This document shows, piece by piece, positions 8,458 through 16,822 of a DNA stretch of 37,166 bases; the stretch's first letter is position 1, and every line of letters begins with the position of its first letter. Below the pieces are notes generated by a model. It saw only the letters and a list, made by a program, of their open reading frames with translations. It was not told the DNA's origin and did not search any database. Origin of the DNA: Pseudoroseomonas ludipueritiae (GTDB taxonomy: Bacteria > Pseudomonadota > Alphaproteobacteria > Acetobacterales > Acetobacteraceae); the NCBI RefSeq assembly GCF_014490445.1, contig NZ_JACTUZ010000031.1, positions 1 to 37,166 of the forward strand, written 5' to 3'. The position numbers and the translations under genes are program-made.

Positions 8458-9230
8458 GCGCGGTAATCCGGCTGCTCGCGGTCCATCTTGCGCTTCAGGG
8501 CCTGCCAGGGCAGCCAGCCCTTGGTGGGGCTGTCCTTGGCCTGCTGCCGCACCCGCGCCACCATCTCGGCCGGCGGCAGGGCCAGCGGCGCGCCGGTGGA
8601 TTGCGCCGCGACCTGAATGCGGCAGGACATCTCCAGGTAATACATCCAGTAGAAGGCCTCGGCGACGGTGCGGCCGGTGGTCAGCAGCCCGTGGTTGCGC
8701 AGGATCAGGCAGGGCTTGTCGCCCATGTCGCGCACCAGCCGTTCCCGCTCATCCAGGTTGTCGTCGGCGGCGATGCCTTCGTATTCATGGATGGCGACGC
8801 GGTCGGTGAGCTCCATGTTCATCTGGTTCAGCGGCAGCAGCCCGCATTGCGTCGCCGCCACCGTCATGCCCGCCAGGGTATGGGTGTGCATCACGCATTG
8901 CGCCCGCTCGCTGCCCAGGTGCAGGGCGGAATGGATCACGAAGCCCGCGGGGTTCACCGGCCAGGAGGTTTCCTGCGCCGGCTGCCCCTCGGCATCCACC
9001 AGCACCAGGGAGGAGGCGGTGATCTCCTCGAACATCAGCCCGTAGGGGTTCACCAGGAAGCGGTGGCCCTCCCCCGGCACGCGGACGGAGAGATGGGTAT
9101 AGACCAGGTCCGTCATGCCGAAATGGGCGAAGAGGCGATAGGCGCAGGCCAGGTCCTCGCGCAGTTCCCGCTCCGTGGGGACACGGGTGGGGTCGGGGCG
9201 CACAGGCGGGGCGGGCGGCGGGTTCAGCAT
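8454..9230 (-). CDS. Class II aldolase/adducin family protein (copy 2)
   Basis: 258 aa. Zinc-ligand motifs are CVMHTHTLAG and ILRNHGLLTTGRT, and GMTDLVYTHLSVRVPG marks the N-terminal half. Compared with copy 1 it has a longer C-terminal tail (TKGWLPWQALKRKMDREQPDYRA). It starts at ATG 9230, only two nt after the stop of the 2-hydroxyacid dehydrogenase, with GAAAGGGGC as ribosome site inside that gene's 3' end. Its own stop overlaps the ABC ATPase start. Dehydrogenase-aldolase-ATPase therefore form one translationally coupled unit, suggesting a shared hydroxy-acid or sugar-acid substrate. The open frame continues far upstream, but that part is only a shadow of the dehydrogenase gene. Confidence 0.92.
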   Translation of the reverse strand: MLNPPPAPPVRPDPTRVPTERELREDLACAYRLFAHFGMTDLVYTHLSVRVPGEGHRFLVNPYGLMFEEITASSLVLVDAEGQPAQETSWPVNPAGFVIHSALHLGSERAQCVMHTHTLAGMTVAATQCGLLPLNQMNMELTDRVAIHEYEGIAADDNLDERERLVRDMGDKPCLILRNHGLLTTGRTVAEAFYWMYYLEMSCRIQVAAQSTGAPLALPPAEMVARVRQQAKDSPTKGWLPWQALKRKMDREQPDYRA

Positions 9231-9232
9231 GA

Positions 9233-10171
9233 TCAGTAGCCCCTTTCCGGGTCGTAAACATTGGGCAGCGGCAGCCCGGCTTCCTGGGCCGCGATGGCCT
9301 GCGCGACATAGGCCGCCCGGTCCTGCCGCGTCGCCTGGGAGGCGACATGCGGCGTCACCGTCACCTTGGGATGCGTCCAGAGCGGGCTTTCCGGCGGCAG
9401 CGGCTCGGTGGCGAAGACATCCATGACGGCGCCGGAGAGATGGCCGGAATCCAGTGCCGCAATCAGGTCCGGCTCCACCACATGCTGGCCGCGCCCGGCA
9501 GAGACCAGGCCGGCACCGGCTGGCAGCCGGGCCAGCAGGGCGGCATCGATCAGCCCGGTCGTCTCGGGGGTCGAGGGCAGCAGGGAGACCAGGATATCCG
9601 TGCCGGCGAGAAATTCCGGCAGTTCCTCGGCCCCGGCGAAGCTCCGCACGCCAGGGATGTCCTTGCGGCCGCGGGACCAGCCCCGCACGGTGAAGTTCAG
9701 CCCCTGCAGCATCCGCGCGGCGGCCTGGCCCAGATTGCCCAGCCCCATGATGCCGATGGTGCGCTGGCGGGCCGAGAAGGGCGATTCCCTGTTGGCCCAG
9801 CACCGCTCCGCCTGCGCCAGGGCGAAGACGCGGGTCTCGCGCAGCAGCGTCAGGCAGGCCCAGGCGATGTATTCGCCCATGCGCTGCGCCGTTTCCTCGC
9901 CGCCCATGCGGATCAGCGGCAGGTGGCGCGGCCAGTCCGGCACGCAGGTGATGTGGTCCACCCCGGCGGCGGAGGAAAACACCGCCCGCAGCCCGGACAT
10001 GGCGGGAAAACGGCCGGCCTCGGGCTCCCAGACCATCACGTAGCGGACATCGGCGGGGTCGACGGAAGGGTCCGCCCAGGAGCGGACCTCGATGCGGGGA
10101 TCGGCCTTGCGGAAGCAGGCCTGCCACTCGGCGACCGCCTTCTCGCCGCCGGACTTCACCAGGAGCAACAC
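9233..10171 (-). CDS. GhrA-like D-2-hydroxyacid dehydrogenase (glyoxylate/hydroxypyruvate reductase)
   Basis: NAD(P)-dependent reductase of the D-isomer 2-hydroxyacid dehydrogenase family, closest in layout to GhrA. The Rossmann motif is TIGIMGLGNLGQAAA. The catalytic residues appear as an arginine region (LVSAGRGQHV), a glutamate in the VFATEPLP block and a histidine in VTVTPHVASQATR. An open frame reaches an ATG at 10294, but the first ~41 residues look non-coding and include an A/T-rich stretch at about 10260-10278. A GTG at 10171 begins the expected first strand (VLLLVKSGG) and gives 312 aa, the length of E. coli GhrA, so I chose it; the start is uncertain. It heads a minus-strand operon with the aldolase and ABC ATPase. 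The 240 nt to the divergent gene at 10412 should hold both promoters; I could not define either. Confidence 0.88.
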   Translation of the reverse strand: MLLLVKSGGEKAVAEWQACFRKADPRIEVRSWADPSVDPADVRYVMVWEPEAGRFPAMSGLRAVFSSAAGVDHITCVPDWPRHLPLIRMGGEETAQRMGEYIAWACLTLLRETRVFALAQAERCWANRESPFSARQRTIGIMGLGNLGQAAARMLQGLNFTVRGWSRGRKDIPGVRSFAGAEELPEFLAGTDILVSLLPSTPETTGLIDAALLARLPAGAGLVSAGRGQHVVEPDLIAALDSGHLSGAVMDVFATEPLPPESPLWTHPKVTVTPHVASQATRQDRAAYVAQAIAAQEAGLPLPNVYDPERGY

Positions 10172-10411
10172 TTGGGCGCGGCTTCTTTCAGCAACAGGGA
10201 TGCCCGCGGAAGGCAGGCTGGAGCGCCAGACTGCCCAGGAGAGCCGGGCGGGTAAAGTCCTGCAAAAAAGACAAAATGCCTGTGCAGGCCGCATTTCCGG
10301 GGCTTGGTGGCGGCCCTGCGGTCATTCTGCGCAAGGCAGCGGCAATTCGCTCCCTTGCCAGCGGCGCGGCAGGGCGCGAGGCTGGCGCCTCATCTCCCGT
10401 GACAGGTCCGC

Positions 10412-11746
10412 ATGAGCATTCCTTCCTCCCTGCGTGCTCCTGATTTCAAGGCGGCGCCCTACTGGTGGGATGCGGCCGAGCCGCCGAGGCGAGACGCCAC
10501 CCTGCCCGCCCATGTGGCGGTGGCAGTGGTGGGCGGCGGTTATGCCGGGCTTTCGGCGGCGCTGACGCTGCGGCGGCTGGGGCATGAGGTGGTGGTGCTG
10601 GATGCCGAGCGGATCGGCTGGGGTGCTTCCTCCCGCAATGGCGGCATGGTCTCCGGCGGGCTGAAGCTGGCGGGCGCGGATCTGGCGAAGCGGCATGGGG
10701 CGGCAAAGGCGCAGGCCATCCTGGAGACCGCCGCCGCTTCCTTCCCCTTCGTCGAGGAACTGATCGCGCGGGAAGGGATCGACTGCGACTATCGGCGCAG
10801 CGGCCGCTTCAATCCGGCCTGGACCCCGGCGCATTACCAGGCCATGGCGGCGCGGGCGGAGAAGCTGGCGGCCCTGACCGGCCACCCCACGCGTATGGTG
10901 CCGCGCGAGCGGCAGCGGGAGGCACTGGGCAGCGACCACTACCATGGCGGCATGATCGCCGATGGCGCCGGCAGCCTGCACCCGGGCAAGTATGCCCGCG
11001 GCCTGGCCGAGGCGGCCGAGCGTGCCGGCGCGCGGCTGGTGGACGGGGTGCGCGTCTCCGGCATCCGGCAGCAAGGCAGCGGCTTCCGCCTGGCGACCGA
11101 CAAGGGAGAAATGGCAGCCGATGCCGTGCTGGTGGCCACAAATGGCTATTCGCGCGGGCCGGGCGGCGGCAGCGCGGGCGGCGCCATGCCCTGGCTGGCG
11201 AAGCGCCTGCTGCCCATTGCCTCCTATATCATCGCGACGGAACCGCTGGAGCCAGGGCTGATCGACCGCCTCTTCCCTCACCGCCGGGTGGTGGGGGACA
11301 GCCGCCGGGTGCTGAACTATTTCCGCGCCAGCCCCGATGGCAACCGCGTTGTCTGGGGCGGCCGTGCCAGCTTCCGCGATGCCAGCGACGAGGAGGCCGC
11401 CCCCACCCTGCACCGCATGATGACCGAGGTCTTCCCCGAGTTGAAGCGAACCCGCATCACCCATGCCTGGAGCGGCAATGTGGCCTTCACCTTTGATTTC
11501 CTGCCACATATCGGCGTGCAAGACGGGGTGCATTACGCTGCCGGCTGCCAGGGCTCGGGCGTCGCCATGGCAAGCTGGCTCGGGCATAATGCGGCGCTGA
11601 AGCTCGCTGGTGCCGCGAATCGTGATTTCGCCTTGGATAGCCTGAACTTCCCGACCATGCCCTTCTACGACGGCACGCCCTGGTTCCTGCCGCTGGTGGG
11701 CGGCTGGTACCGCCTGCGGGACCGGATGGACCGCCTGGGGGCGTGA
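10412..11746 (+). CDS. FAD-dependent oxidoreductase, DAO/PuuB-like
   Basis: 444-aa flavoprotein of the D-amino-acid-oxidase (DAO) fold, the group containing gamma-glutamylputrescine oxidase PuuB and glycine/sarcosine oxidases. Residues 36-51 hold the ADP-binding strand and GGGYAGLSAAL motif, followed by the ASSRNGGMVSGG loop typical of PuuB-type enzymes. The C-terminal flavin contact region is YAAGCQGSGVAMASWLG. The N-terminal YWWDAAEPP also fits this subgroup. These enzymes oxidise amines or amino acids, releasing peroxide and ammonia. It is divergent from the dehydrogenase-aldolase-ABC operon, whose ATPase resembles polyamine transporters, so a link to amine catabolism is possible but unproven. 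A small hairpin (GGGCGTG 11739-11745, CACGCCC 11751-11757) spans the stop codon. Confidence 0.9.
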   Translation: MSIPSSLRAPDFKAAPYWWDAAEPPRRDATLPAHVAVAVVGGGYAGLSAALTLRRLGHEVVVLDAERIGWGASSRNGGMVSGGLKLAGADLAKRHGAAKAQAILETAAASFPFVEELIAREGIDCDYRRSGRFNPAWTPAHYQAMAARAEKLAALTGHPTRMVPRERQREALGSDHYHGGMIADGAGSLHPGKYARGLAEAAERAGARLVDGVRVSGIRQQGSGFRLATDKGEMAADAVLVATNGYSRGPGGGSAGGAMPWLAKRLLPIASYIIATEPLEPGLIDRLFPHRRVVGDSRRVLNYFRASPDGNRVVWGGRASFRDASDEEAAPTLHRMMTEVFPELKRTRITHAWSGNVAFTFDFLPHIGVQDGVHYAAGCQGSGVAMASWLGHNAALKLAGAANRDFALDSLNFPTMPFYDGTPWFLPLVGGWYRLRDRMDRLGA

Positions 11747-11914
11747 GGTCCACGCCCTAGGCAGGCCGGGGGCACTGCGTTAAGAGCGAATTCATGGAAA
11801 GTTCCACGGCCAGGAGACAGGCACTGGCATCGCCGCTCAGGCCCCGGCTGTCGGAGGCTTCCTCCTGTTGAGCAGCCCCTCCCATTTTCTGCCCAGCCTC
11901 GGACAAGACATTCG

Positions 11915-13252
11915 ATGACCCTGATCTCCTTCGCGCAGAATGGTGAGGATGTCGTTCTCTGGCGGGCGCTGGGGCATGTGGAGAACGGCTTCTACATCGA
12001 TGTCGGCGCCTGCGACCCCAACGAGCTTTCCGTCACCCGCCTCTTCTATGACCGTGGCTGGAGCGGCATCAATGTCGAGCCTTCCAAGGAATTCTACGAC
12101 CGCTGCGTGGCGGAACGGCCGCGCGACCTGAACCTGAATGTCGCCGTGGCGGCACGGGCCGGCATCATGCGGTTCTTGAACGTACCCGGCACCGGCCTTT
12201 CCACCACGTTGGAAGACGTCGCCGCCAGCGCGTCTGAGCGCGGCTGGAACGTGGAGGCCCGGACTGTCCCTGCCCTGACCTTGGCCAATATCTGCGAGAG
12301 CACCAAGGTCGAGGAGATCCATTTCCTCAAGATCGATGTCGAGGGCGGTGAGCGGGCGGTGCTGGAAGGAGCAGACTTCCAGCGCTTCCGCCCTTGGGTG
12401 CTGGTGATCGAGGCAACACGGCCCTTGAGCACCGAGCGGAACGACCATCTCTGGCGCGACCTGGTGCTGAATGCAGGTTATGAACAAGCCTTCTTCGACG
12501 GCGTGAATCTGTATTTCGTCGCGGCGGAGCGGCGCGAACTGATCGAGAAGCTGGCCATTCCACCAAACGCCTTGGACGACTTCAAGCCCATCGCCCAGCA
12601 CCGCGCCGAGACGGAGGCCGCCGAGCGAGCCGCCGCGCTGGAACAGCTGACTGCGCGCTTGGCTGCCGAGGAGCAGATGACCGCGGCGCTGCGGAGCCAG
12701 CTGGACGAGGCGAACAACTCCGCTCAGCAGGCCGCGGCCACAGCCAGCGCACGGCTAGAGGTGGCGCAGCGCGCCCTGGCCAATGCAGAAAGGCAGACCA
12801 GGGTGCTGGAACAGATTCAACAGGTCGTCGCGCAGGATATAGGGTCTGGCCACCCACTTTCCAGCGATCTTCCTGGAGCGCTGCGATCCCACCTAGCCAA
12901 GAAGAACTATCAGCTGTCGCTGTTGCGCAGCCAGCACAGCGAAGCGGTGCAGCACCGGGACAGCCTGCTTGCCAGCACGTCCTGGCGGGTGACTGGCCCG
13001 CTCCGCAAAACCCGCACCGCCATAAATGTGCTGAAGAGTGAGCCCCGGCACTTCCTACCGCTCCTGGTCAAGAATTTGCGCCGGGAGCAAATCAGGACGC
13101 TTCTGCCAGGCCTGACGCCGCATCTATCAGGGCCTCAGGAGGCGAATTCCATGTTGCCTGCCAATTACGACGAGTTGTCCCACCGCGACAAGCTGGTGGT
13201 GCTGCTGCGCACGGACACCATGCGCCAGCGGCAATTGATCAGCGGCACCTAA
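11915..13252 (+). CDS. FkbM-family methyltransferase with C-terminal coiled coil
   Basis: 445 aa. Residues ~1-205 are an FkbM SAM-dependent methyltransferase: SFAQNGEDVVLWRAL start, SAM motif I FYIDVGACDP (26-35), INVEPSKEFYDRC, and KIDVEGGERAVLEG. Residues ~225-300 are rich in Ala/Glu/Gln/Arg heptads, a likely coiled coil. The C-terminal part contains LLASTSWRVTGPLRKTR, a motif often seen where polysaccharide enzymes join glycosyltransferase modules. FkbM enzymes O-methylate sugars of capsules, LPS or glycolipids. It is followed 57 nt later by the twin glycosyltransferase, so the two probably modify one surface glycan. Its codons are visibly less GC-biased than those of neighbouring genes, which suggests horizontal gain. 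Upstream, 11747-11914 holds no gene I can support. Confidence 0.9.
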   Translation: MTLISFAQNGEDVVLWRALGHVENGFYIDVGACDPNELSVTRLFYDRGWSGINVEPSKEFYDRCVAERPRDLNLNVAVAARAGIMRFLNVPGTGLSTTLEDVAASASERGWNVEARTVPALTLANICESTKVEEIHFLKIDVEGGERAVLEGADFQRFRPWVLVIEATRPLSTERNDHLWRDLVLNAGYEQAFFDGVNLYFVAAERRELIEKLAIPPNALDDFKPIAQHRAETEAAERAAALEQLTARLAAEEQMTAALRSQLDEANNSAQQAAATASARLEVAQRALANAERQTRVLEQIQQVVAQDIGSGHPLSSDLPGALRSHLAKKNYQLSLLRSQHSEAVQHRDSLLASTSWRVTGPLRKTRTAINVLKSEPRHFLPLLVKNLRREQIRTLLPGLTPHLSGPQEANSMLPANYDELSHRDKLVVLLRTDTMRQRQLISGT

Positions 13253-13309
13253 ATTCCAAGAACACTGATCCTGCCCTCAAAGAAATCGATCCCGAGGAAC
13301 AACGACGCT

Positions 13310-15838
13310 ATGCGGATTGCGATTGATATGCAGGGGGCGCTGACGGTCGGCTCCCGGCCTCGGGGAATCGGTCGCTATACCACTCAGCTTGTCAACGCGT
13401 TGGTGGACCTGCGCGGTGACCGTGACCTGCGCCTCCTCTTGAATTCCAACCACACCGCCGCGGCCCAGGAAGTGGCCGAGGAATACGGCAAGCGCCTGCC
13501 AAAAGGCGCCGTGTCCCACTACCGGGTGCCGCGCACGGAAAGCTATGACCAGCCGCCAAGCGCCCCGAAGCGCAAACTCGGCGACGCCATCGTGCGCCGC
13601 CATGTGGCTGGCCTGGCGCCGGACGTCCTGCTGGCCACCAGCCTGTTCGAGCTGGGGCCGGGTGACTTCAGCCCTCCGGATCTGTCTTCCTACCCGGCAC
13701 GGCTGACCTGCGCCGTCGTGTACGACCTGATCCCGCTGGTCTTCCCGGACCTTTATCTGAGCTCGCCCCTCACCTCAGGCACCTATCGCGCCACGGCCGC
13801 CTCCCTGAACAAGGTGGACCTGCTGTTGGCGATCTCGGAATCCGCCAGGCAGGATGCGATCCGGCTGCTCGGTGTCGATCCGGACAGGATCGTGAATATC
13901 TCGGGCGCCACGGATGACCGCTTCCGCCCTTTGCAGATCACGGATGCGAGGCGGAACGCGCTGCAGCAGCAGGCCGGCGTAACCCGACCCTTCATCATGT
14001 ATGTGAGTGGCGCGGATCAGCGGAAGAACCTCAAGGGCGCGGTGACTCTCTTCGCATCCTTGCCGGCCGAGTCGCGGCGGTCATATCAGCTCCTGCTCGT
14101 GACGATGCTGTCGGCGGAAGACATCGCCGAGTTCAAGGCCTATGCGGCGTCCCTGGGCGTCGAGCCGGACGGGCTCGTCATCGTTGGCGGCATCAATGAT
14201 GACCTGCTGGTCGAGTTGCTCAATACCTGCGCCCTATTCATCTTCCCGTCCCTCTACGAAGGGTTCGGGCTTCCGATCCTGGAAGCCATGCAATGCGGCG
14301 CACCCGTTCTGGCGGCGGATAATTCCAGCATCCCGGAGATTGTTGACCGGGAGGATCTGAGGTTCGATCCCGGCAACATCGAAGCGGCGGCGGCGAAGTT
14401 GGAACGCCTGCTGCGGGATGAAGCGCTGCGCCGCGACGTATCGGCCTGGGGCGTCGAGCGGGCGAAGCGGTTCACCTGGCAGAATTCCGCCCGGCGGGCA
14501 CTAGACGCCATGGACGAGCATCTGGCGCGGCGGAACGCGCCGCATGTCCTGCCCTGTCAGATGCTGGACCTGGATGCCGCCCGGGCGGAACTTGCCGAGA
14601 CACTGGCTGCTGAGCCGGAAATGGATGACCAGATCGGCGACATCGTGGATGACCTGCTGTTTAGCGTGCCGCAATTCCAGGAAGCGGCCAGCCGGCGCCT
14701 CCTGATCGACACCACCATCACGCAGCAGATCGACGCCTGGACCGGCATCCAGCGCGTGGTCCGCCAAGTGACGGCGGCGTTCTACGAGAAGCCGCCCAGC
14801 CCGGATATCATCCCAGTCGCGGTGCGGCTGGAGCCGGCCGCCATCCATTCGGTGCCCGATTTCACAGGCGCGACGCTAGGACGCCTTCCCGTCGGCCGCC
14901 CCTACCCGATCGAGTTGCGGGCGGGGGATGACCTGTTCATGCTCGACTCCAATTGGGAAGCCTATGTGCAATTCGAGCCGTTGTTCCAGGACGTGGAGCG
15001 CAAGGGTGGGCGGATCATCACCTGTATCTATGACCTGATCCCGGAGCTTTATCCCCAGGTCTGCAGCGAGGGGATGCCTGCCGCACACACCCGTTGGCTG
15101 GAAACAGCCATATGGCGGAGCCACGGGCTGATCTGCATATCCCGCGCAGTGGCGGATGAACTGATCACCTATATCCAGTCGCGCCGACTGCCCCACCGGC
15201 CCGGGCTTCATATCGGCTGGTTCCACTGCGGCTCAGACATTCTGCGCGGCAGCGCCAACCGGGCGCCGCAGGAGCCGGTGCTGCGCGCCTTCAATCGCCA
15301 GCATCCGGTCTTTGTCTCGGTCGGCACGATCGAACCGCGCAAGGATCAGGCCCTTGCCTTGAAAGCGTTTGAGCTTCTCTGGTCCCGCGGCGTTGATGCG
15401 TCGCTCTGCCTGATCGGCAAACATGGCTGGAAGGTCGAGGAATTCACCGACCGGCTCCGCAGCCACAAGGAATTCGGCAAGCGCCTGCACTGGTTCTTCG
15501 ATGCCAAGGATGTCGATGTGGTACATGCCTATCATCATGCCGAGGCGGTGCTCTGCACCTCCATGGCCGAAGGCTTCGGTCTGCCGCTGGCTGAAGCCGC
15601 ACGCATGGGCAAGCCGGTCATCTGCAGCGACATCCCGGTCTTCCGGGAAGTGGGCGGCCAAGGTGCGGTGTATTTCCCCGTGGGCGATGCGGCTGCCTTG
15701 GCCAGCACGTTGGAAGACTGGATTGCCGGCAAGCTAAAGGCAGATCCTGCCCTGGTTTCCCGCAGTTCCTGGGCCGATGCGGCTGAGCGGATCGGCCAGG
15801 TGCTCTATCATGGGGATTGGTACCAGATCCTGGACTGA
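13310..15838 (+). CDS. Two-module GT4 glycosyltransferase
   Basis: 842 aa with two complete GT-B/GT4 modules in tandem. Module 1 (~1-410) begins MRIAIDMQGALTVGSRPRGIGRYT and contains YDLIPLVFPDLY, MYVSGADQRKNLKGAV and the donor-binding motif SLYEGFGLPILEAM near residue 317. A linker (~410-465) leads to module 2 (~465-842), starting LLIDTTITQQIDAWTGIQRVVR, with YDLIPELYPQVC, FVSVGTIEPRKDQALALKAF and SMAEGFGLPLAEAA near residue 753. Both keep the glutamates of the E-x7-E motif, so both may be active and add two successive sugars. Such twin proteins occur in O-antigen, capsule and exopolysaccharide loci, acting on the cytoplasmic face. No polymerase or flippase is in the window. GAGGAAC upstream supports the ATG at 13310. 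Composition matches the preceding FkbM gene. Confidence 0.92.
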   Translation: MRIAIDMQGALTVGSRPRGIGRYTTQLVNALVDLRGDRDLRLLLNSNHTAAAQEVAEEYGKRLPKGAVSHYRVPRTESYDQPPSAPKRKLGDAIVRRHVAGLAPDVLLATSLFELGPGDFSPPDLSSYPARLTCAVVYDLIPLVFPDLYLSSPLTSGTYRATAASLNKVDLLLAISESARQDAIRLLGVDPDRIVNISGATDDRFRPLQITDARRNALQQQAGVTRPFIMYVSGADQRKNLKGAVTLFASLPAESRRSYQLLLVTMLSAEDIAEFKAYAASLGVEPDGLVIVGGINDDLLVELLNTCALFIFPSLYEGFGLPILEAMQCGAPVLAADNSSIPEIVDREDLRFDPGNIEAAAAKLERLLRDEALRRDVSAWGVERAKRFTWQNSARRALDAMDEHLARRNAPHVLPCQMLDLDAARAELAETLAAEPEMDDQIGDIVDDLLFSVPQFQEAASRRLLIDTTITQQIDAWTGIQRVVRQVTAAFYEKPPSPDIIPVAVRLEPAAIHSVPDFTGATLGRLPVGRPYPIELRAGDDLFMLDSNWEAYVQFEPLFQDVERKGGRIITCIYDLIPELYPQVCSEGMPAAHTRWLETAIWRSHGLICISRAVADELITYIQSRRLPHRPGLHIGWFHCGSDILRGSANRAPQEPVLRAFNRQHPVFVSVGTIEPRKDQALALKAFELLWSRGVDASLCLIGKHGWKVEEFTDRLRSHKEFGKRLHWFFDAKDVDVVHAYHHAEAVLCTSMAEGFGLPLAEAARMGKPVICSDIPVFREVGGQGAVYFPVGDAAALASTLEDWIAGKLKADPALVSRSSWADAAERIGQVLYHGDWYQILD

Positions 15839-15913
15839 CAGGCAGGCGCTGGTGGTTCCGTCAGCCTTTTGCCAACGCGACTCACCAGCAAAACTTCCAC
15901 GCCCCGCCCGTCC

Positions 15914-16744
15914 TCACGTCACCAGCGAATAGATCATCCGCACCGCCGTGATGGCCAGGAAGACCGCAAAGGCGCGCTTCAGCATCAGCGGCGGGATGGT
16001 GTGCGCCAGGTGCACGCCCCAGGGCGTCGCCAGGATCGAGCTGGGCACGATCAGCGCGAAGCCGATCAGGTTGACATAGCCGATCGAGAAGGGCGGCAGG
16101 TCATGCACGCCCCAGCCGCCATAGATGAAGCCCGCCGTCGCCGGGATGGAGATGATCAGCCCGAAGACCGAGGCGGTCGCCACCGCCGAGCGGATCGGCG
16201 TGCCGAACATCGACAGGATAGGCACGCCCACCGTGCCGCCGCCGATGCCCATCATGGCGGAGACTGCGCCAATGAAGCCGCCGATGCCCCAGAGCCCCGG
16301 CCCGCGCGGCGTGACATCGCGGATTTTGAAGTCCACGCCCGTGAAGCCCATGTTCAGCGCCACCAGCAGCGCGATAACGGCGAAGACAGCGGAAAGCGCC
16401 GCGCCATGCAGCCAGATGGCGGCCACGGTGCCCAGCGCCACGCCGATGATCATGGAAGGCCAGATCGCCCGCAGCAGCGCGCCATCGATGGCGCCCTTGG
16501 CCTGGTGCTTGCGCGCCGAGACGATAGAGGTCGGGATGATGGTGGCCAGGCTGGTGCCCACCGCCAGCTTCATCTGCACGGCCTCGGGAATGCCGAAAAG
16601 CGGCAGCACGTTGAACAGCACGGGCACGATGACGATGCCCCCGCCCACGCCCAGCAGCCCCGCGAGCGTGCCGGAGACGAGCCCGGTGAAGGCCATGGCG
16701 GCGGCGAGCGCCACCAGCCAGACAGGATCGGAGAGATGTTGCAT
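15914..16744 (-). CDS. TauE/SafE-family anion permease (copy 1)
   Basis: 276-aa membrane protein of the TauE/SafE (DUF81) family, which exports sulfite, sulfoacetate or other organic anions. It has about eight hydrophobic segments and two internally related halves, each with the family's glycine-rich loop: SGTLAGLLGVGGGIVIVPVL near the N-terminus and SAMMGIGGGTVGVPIL near the middle. The start at ATG 16744 fits the family N-terminus; the frame is open further upstream, but that part is the shadow of the divergent gene. No clear ribosome site is seen. It is divergent from a second, shorter and only distantly similar TauE-type gene at 16823. Confidence 0.9.
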   Translation of the reverse strand: MQHLSDPVWLVALAAAMAFTGLVSGTLAGLLGVGGGIVIVPVLFNVLPLFGIPEAVQMKLAVGTSLATIIPTSIVSARKHQAKGAIDGALLRAIWPSMIIGVALGTVAAIWLHGAALSAVFAVIALLVALNMGFTGVDFKIRDVTPRGPGLWGIGGFIGAVSAMMGIGGGTVGVPILSMFGTPIRSAVATASVFGLIISIPATAGFIYGGWGVHDLPPFSIGYVNLIGFALIVPSSILATPWGVHLAHTIPPLMLKRAFAVFLAITAVRMIYSLVT

Positions 16745-16822
16745 GCGGTGGGGTAGGCCTTGGCGATACGGTTTCAGGAGTGCAACCTCGGCATCACACG
16801 ACACCTCCGGTTCCGCAAGCCC

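Noticed and set aside
10172-10294. N-terminal extension of the GhrA-like dehydrogenase to ATG 10294
   Set aside because: The extra residues do not fit the family, the DNA includes an A/T-rich promoter-like stretch, and the shorter form has the normal 312-aa length.
11915-15838. The glycan pair as part of an integrated mobile element
   Set aside because: Composition differs, but no integrase, transposase, tRNA gene or direct repeats are visible at either edge.
15848-15889. GCTGGTG/CACCAGC inverted repeat after the twin glycosyltransferase
   Set aside because: The loop is about 28 nt and there is no T-tract, so a terminator or attachment site is not supported.
15869-16756. A plus-strand frame rich in H, R and D opposite the TauE/SafE gene
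   Set aside because: Low-complexity shadow; the opposite strand encodes a clear multi-pass permease.
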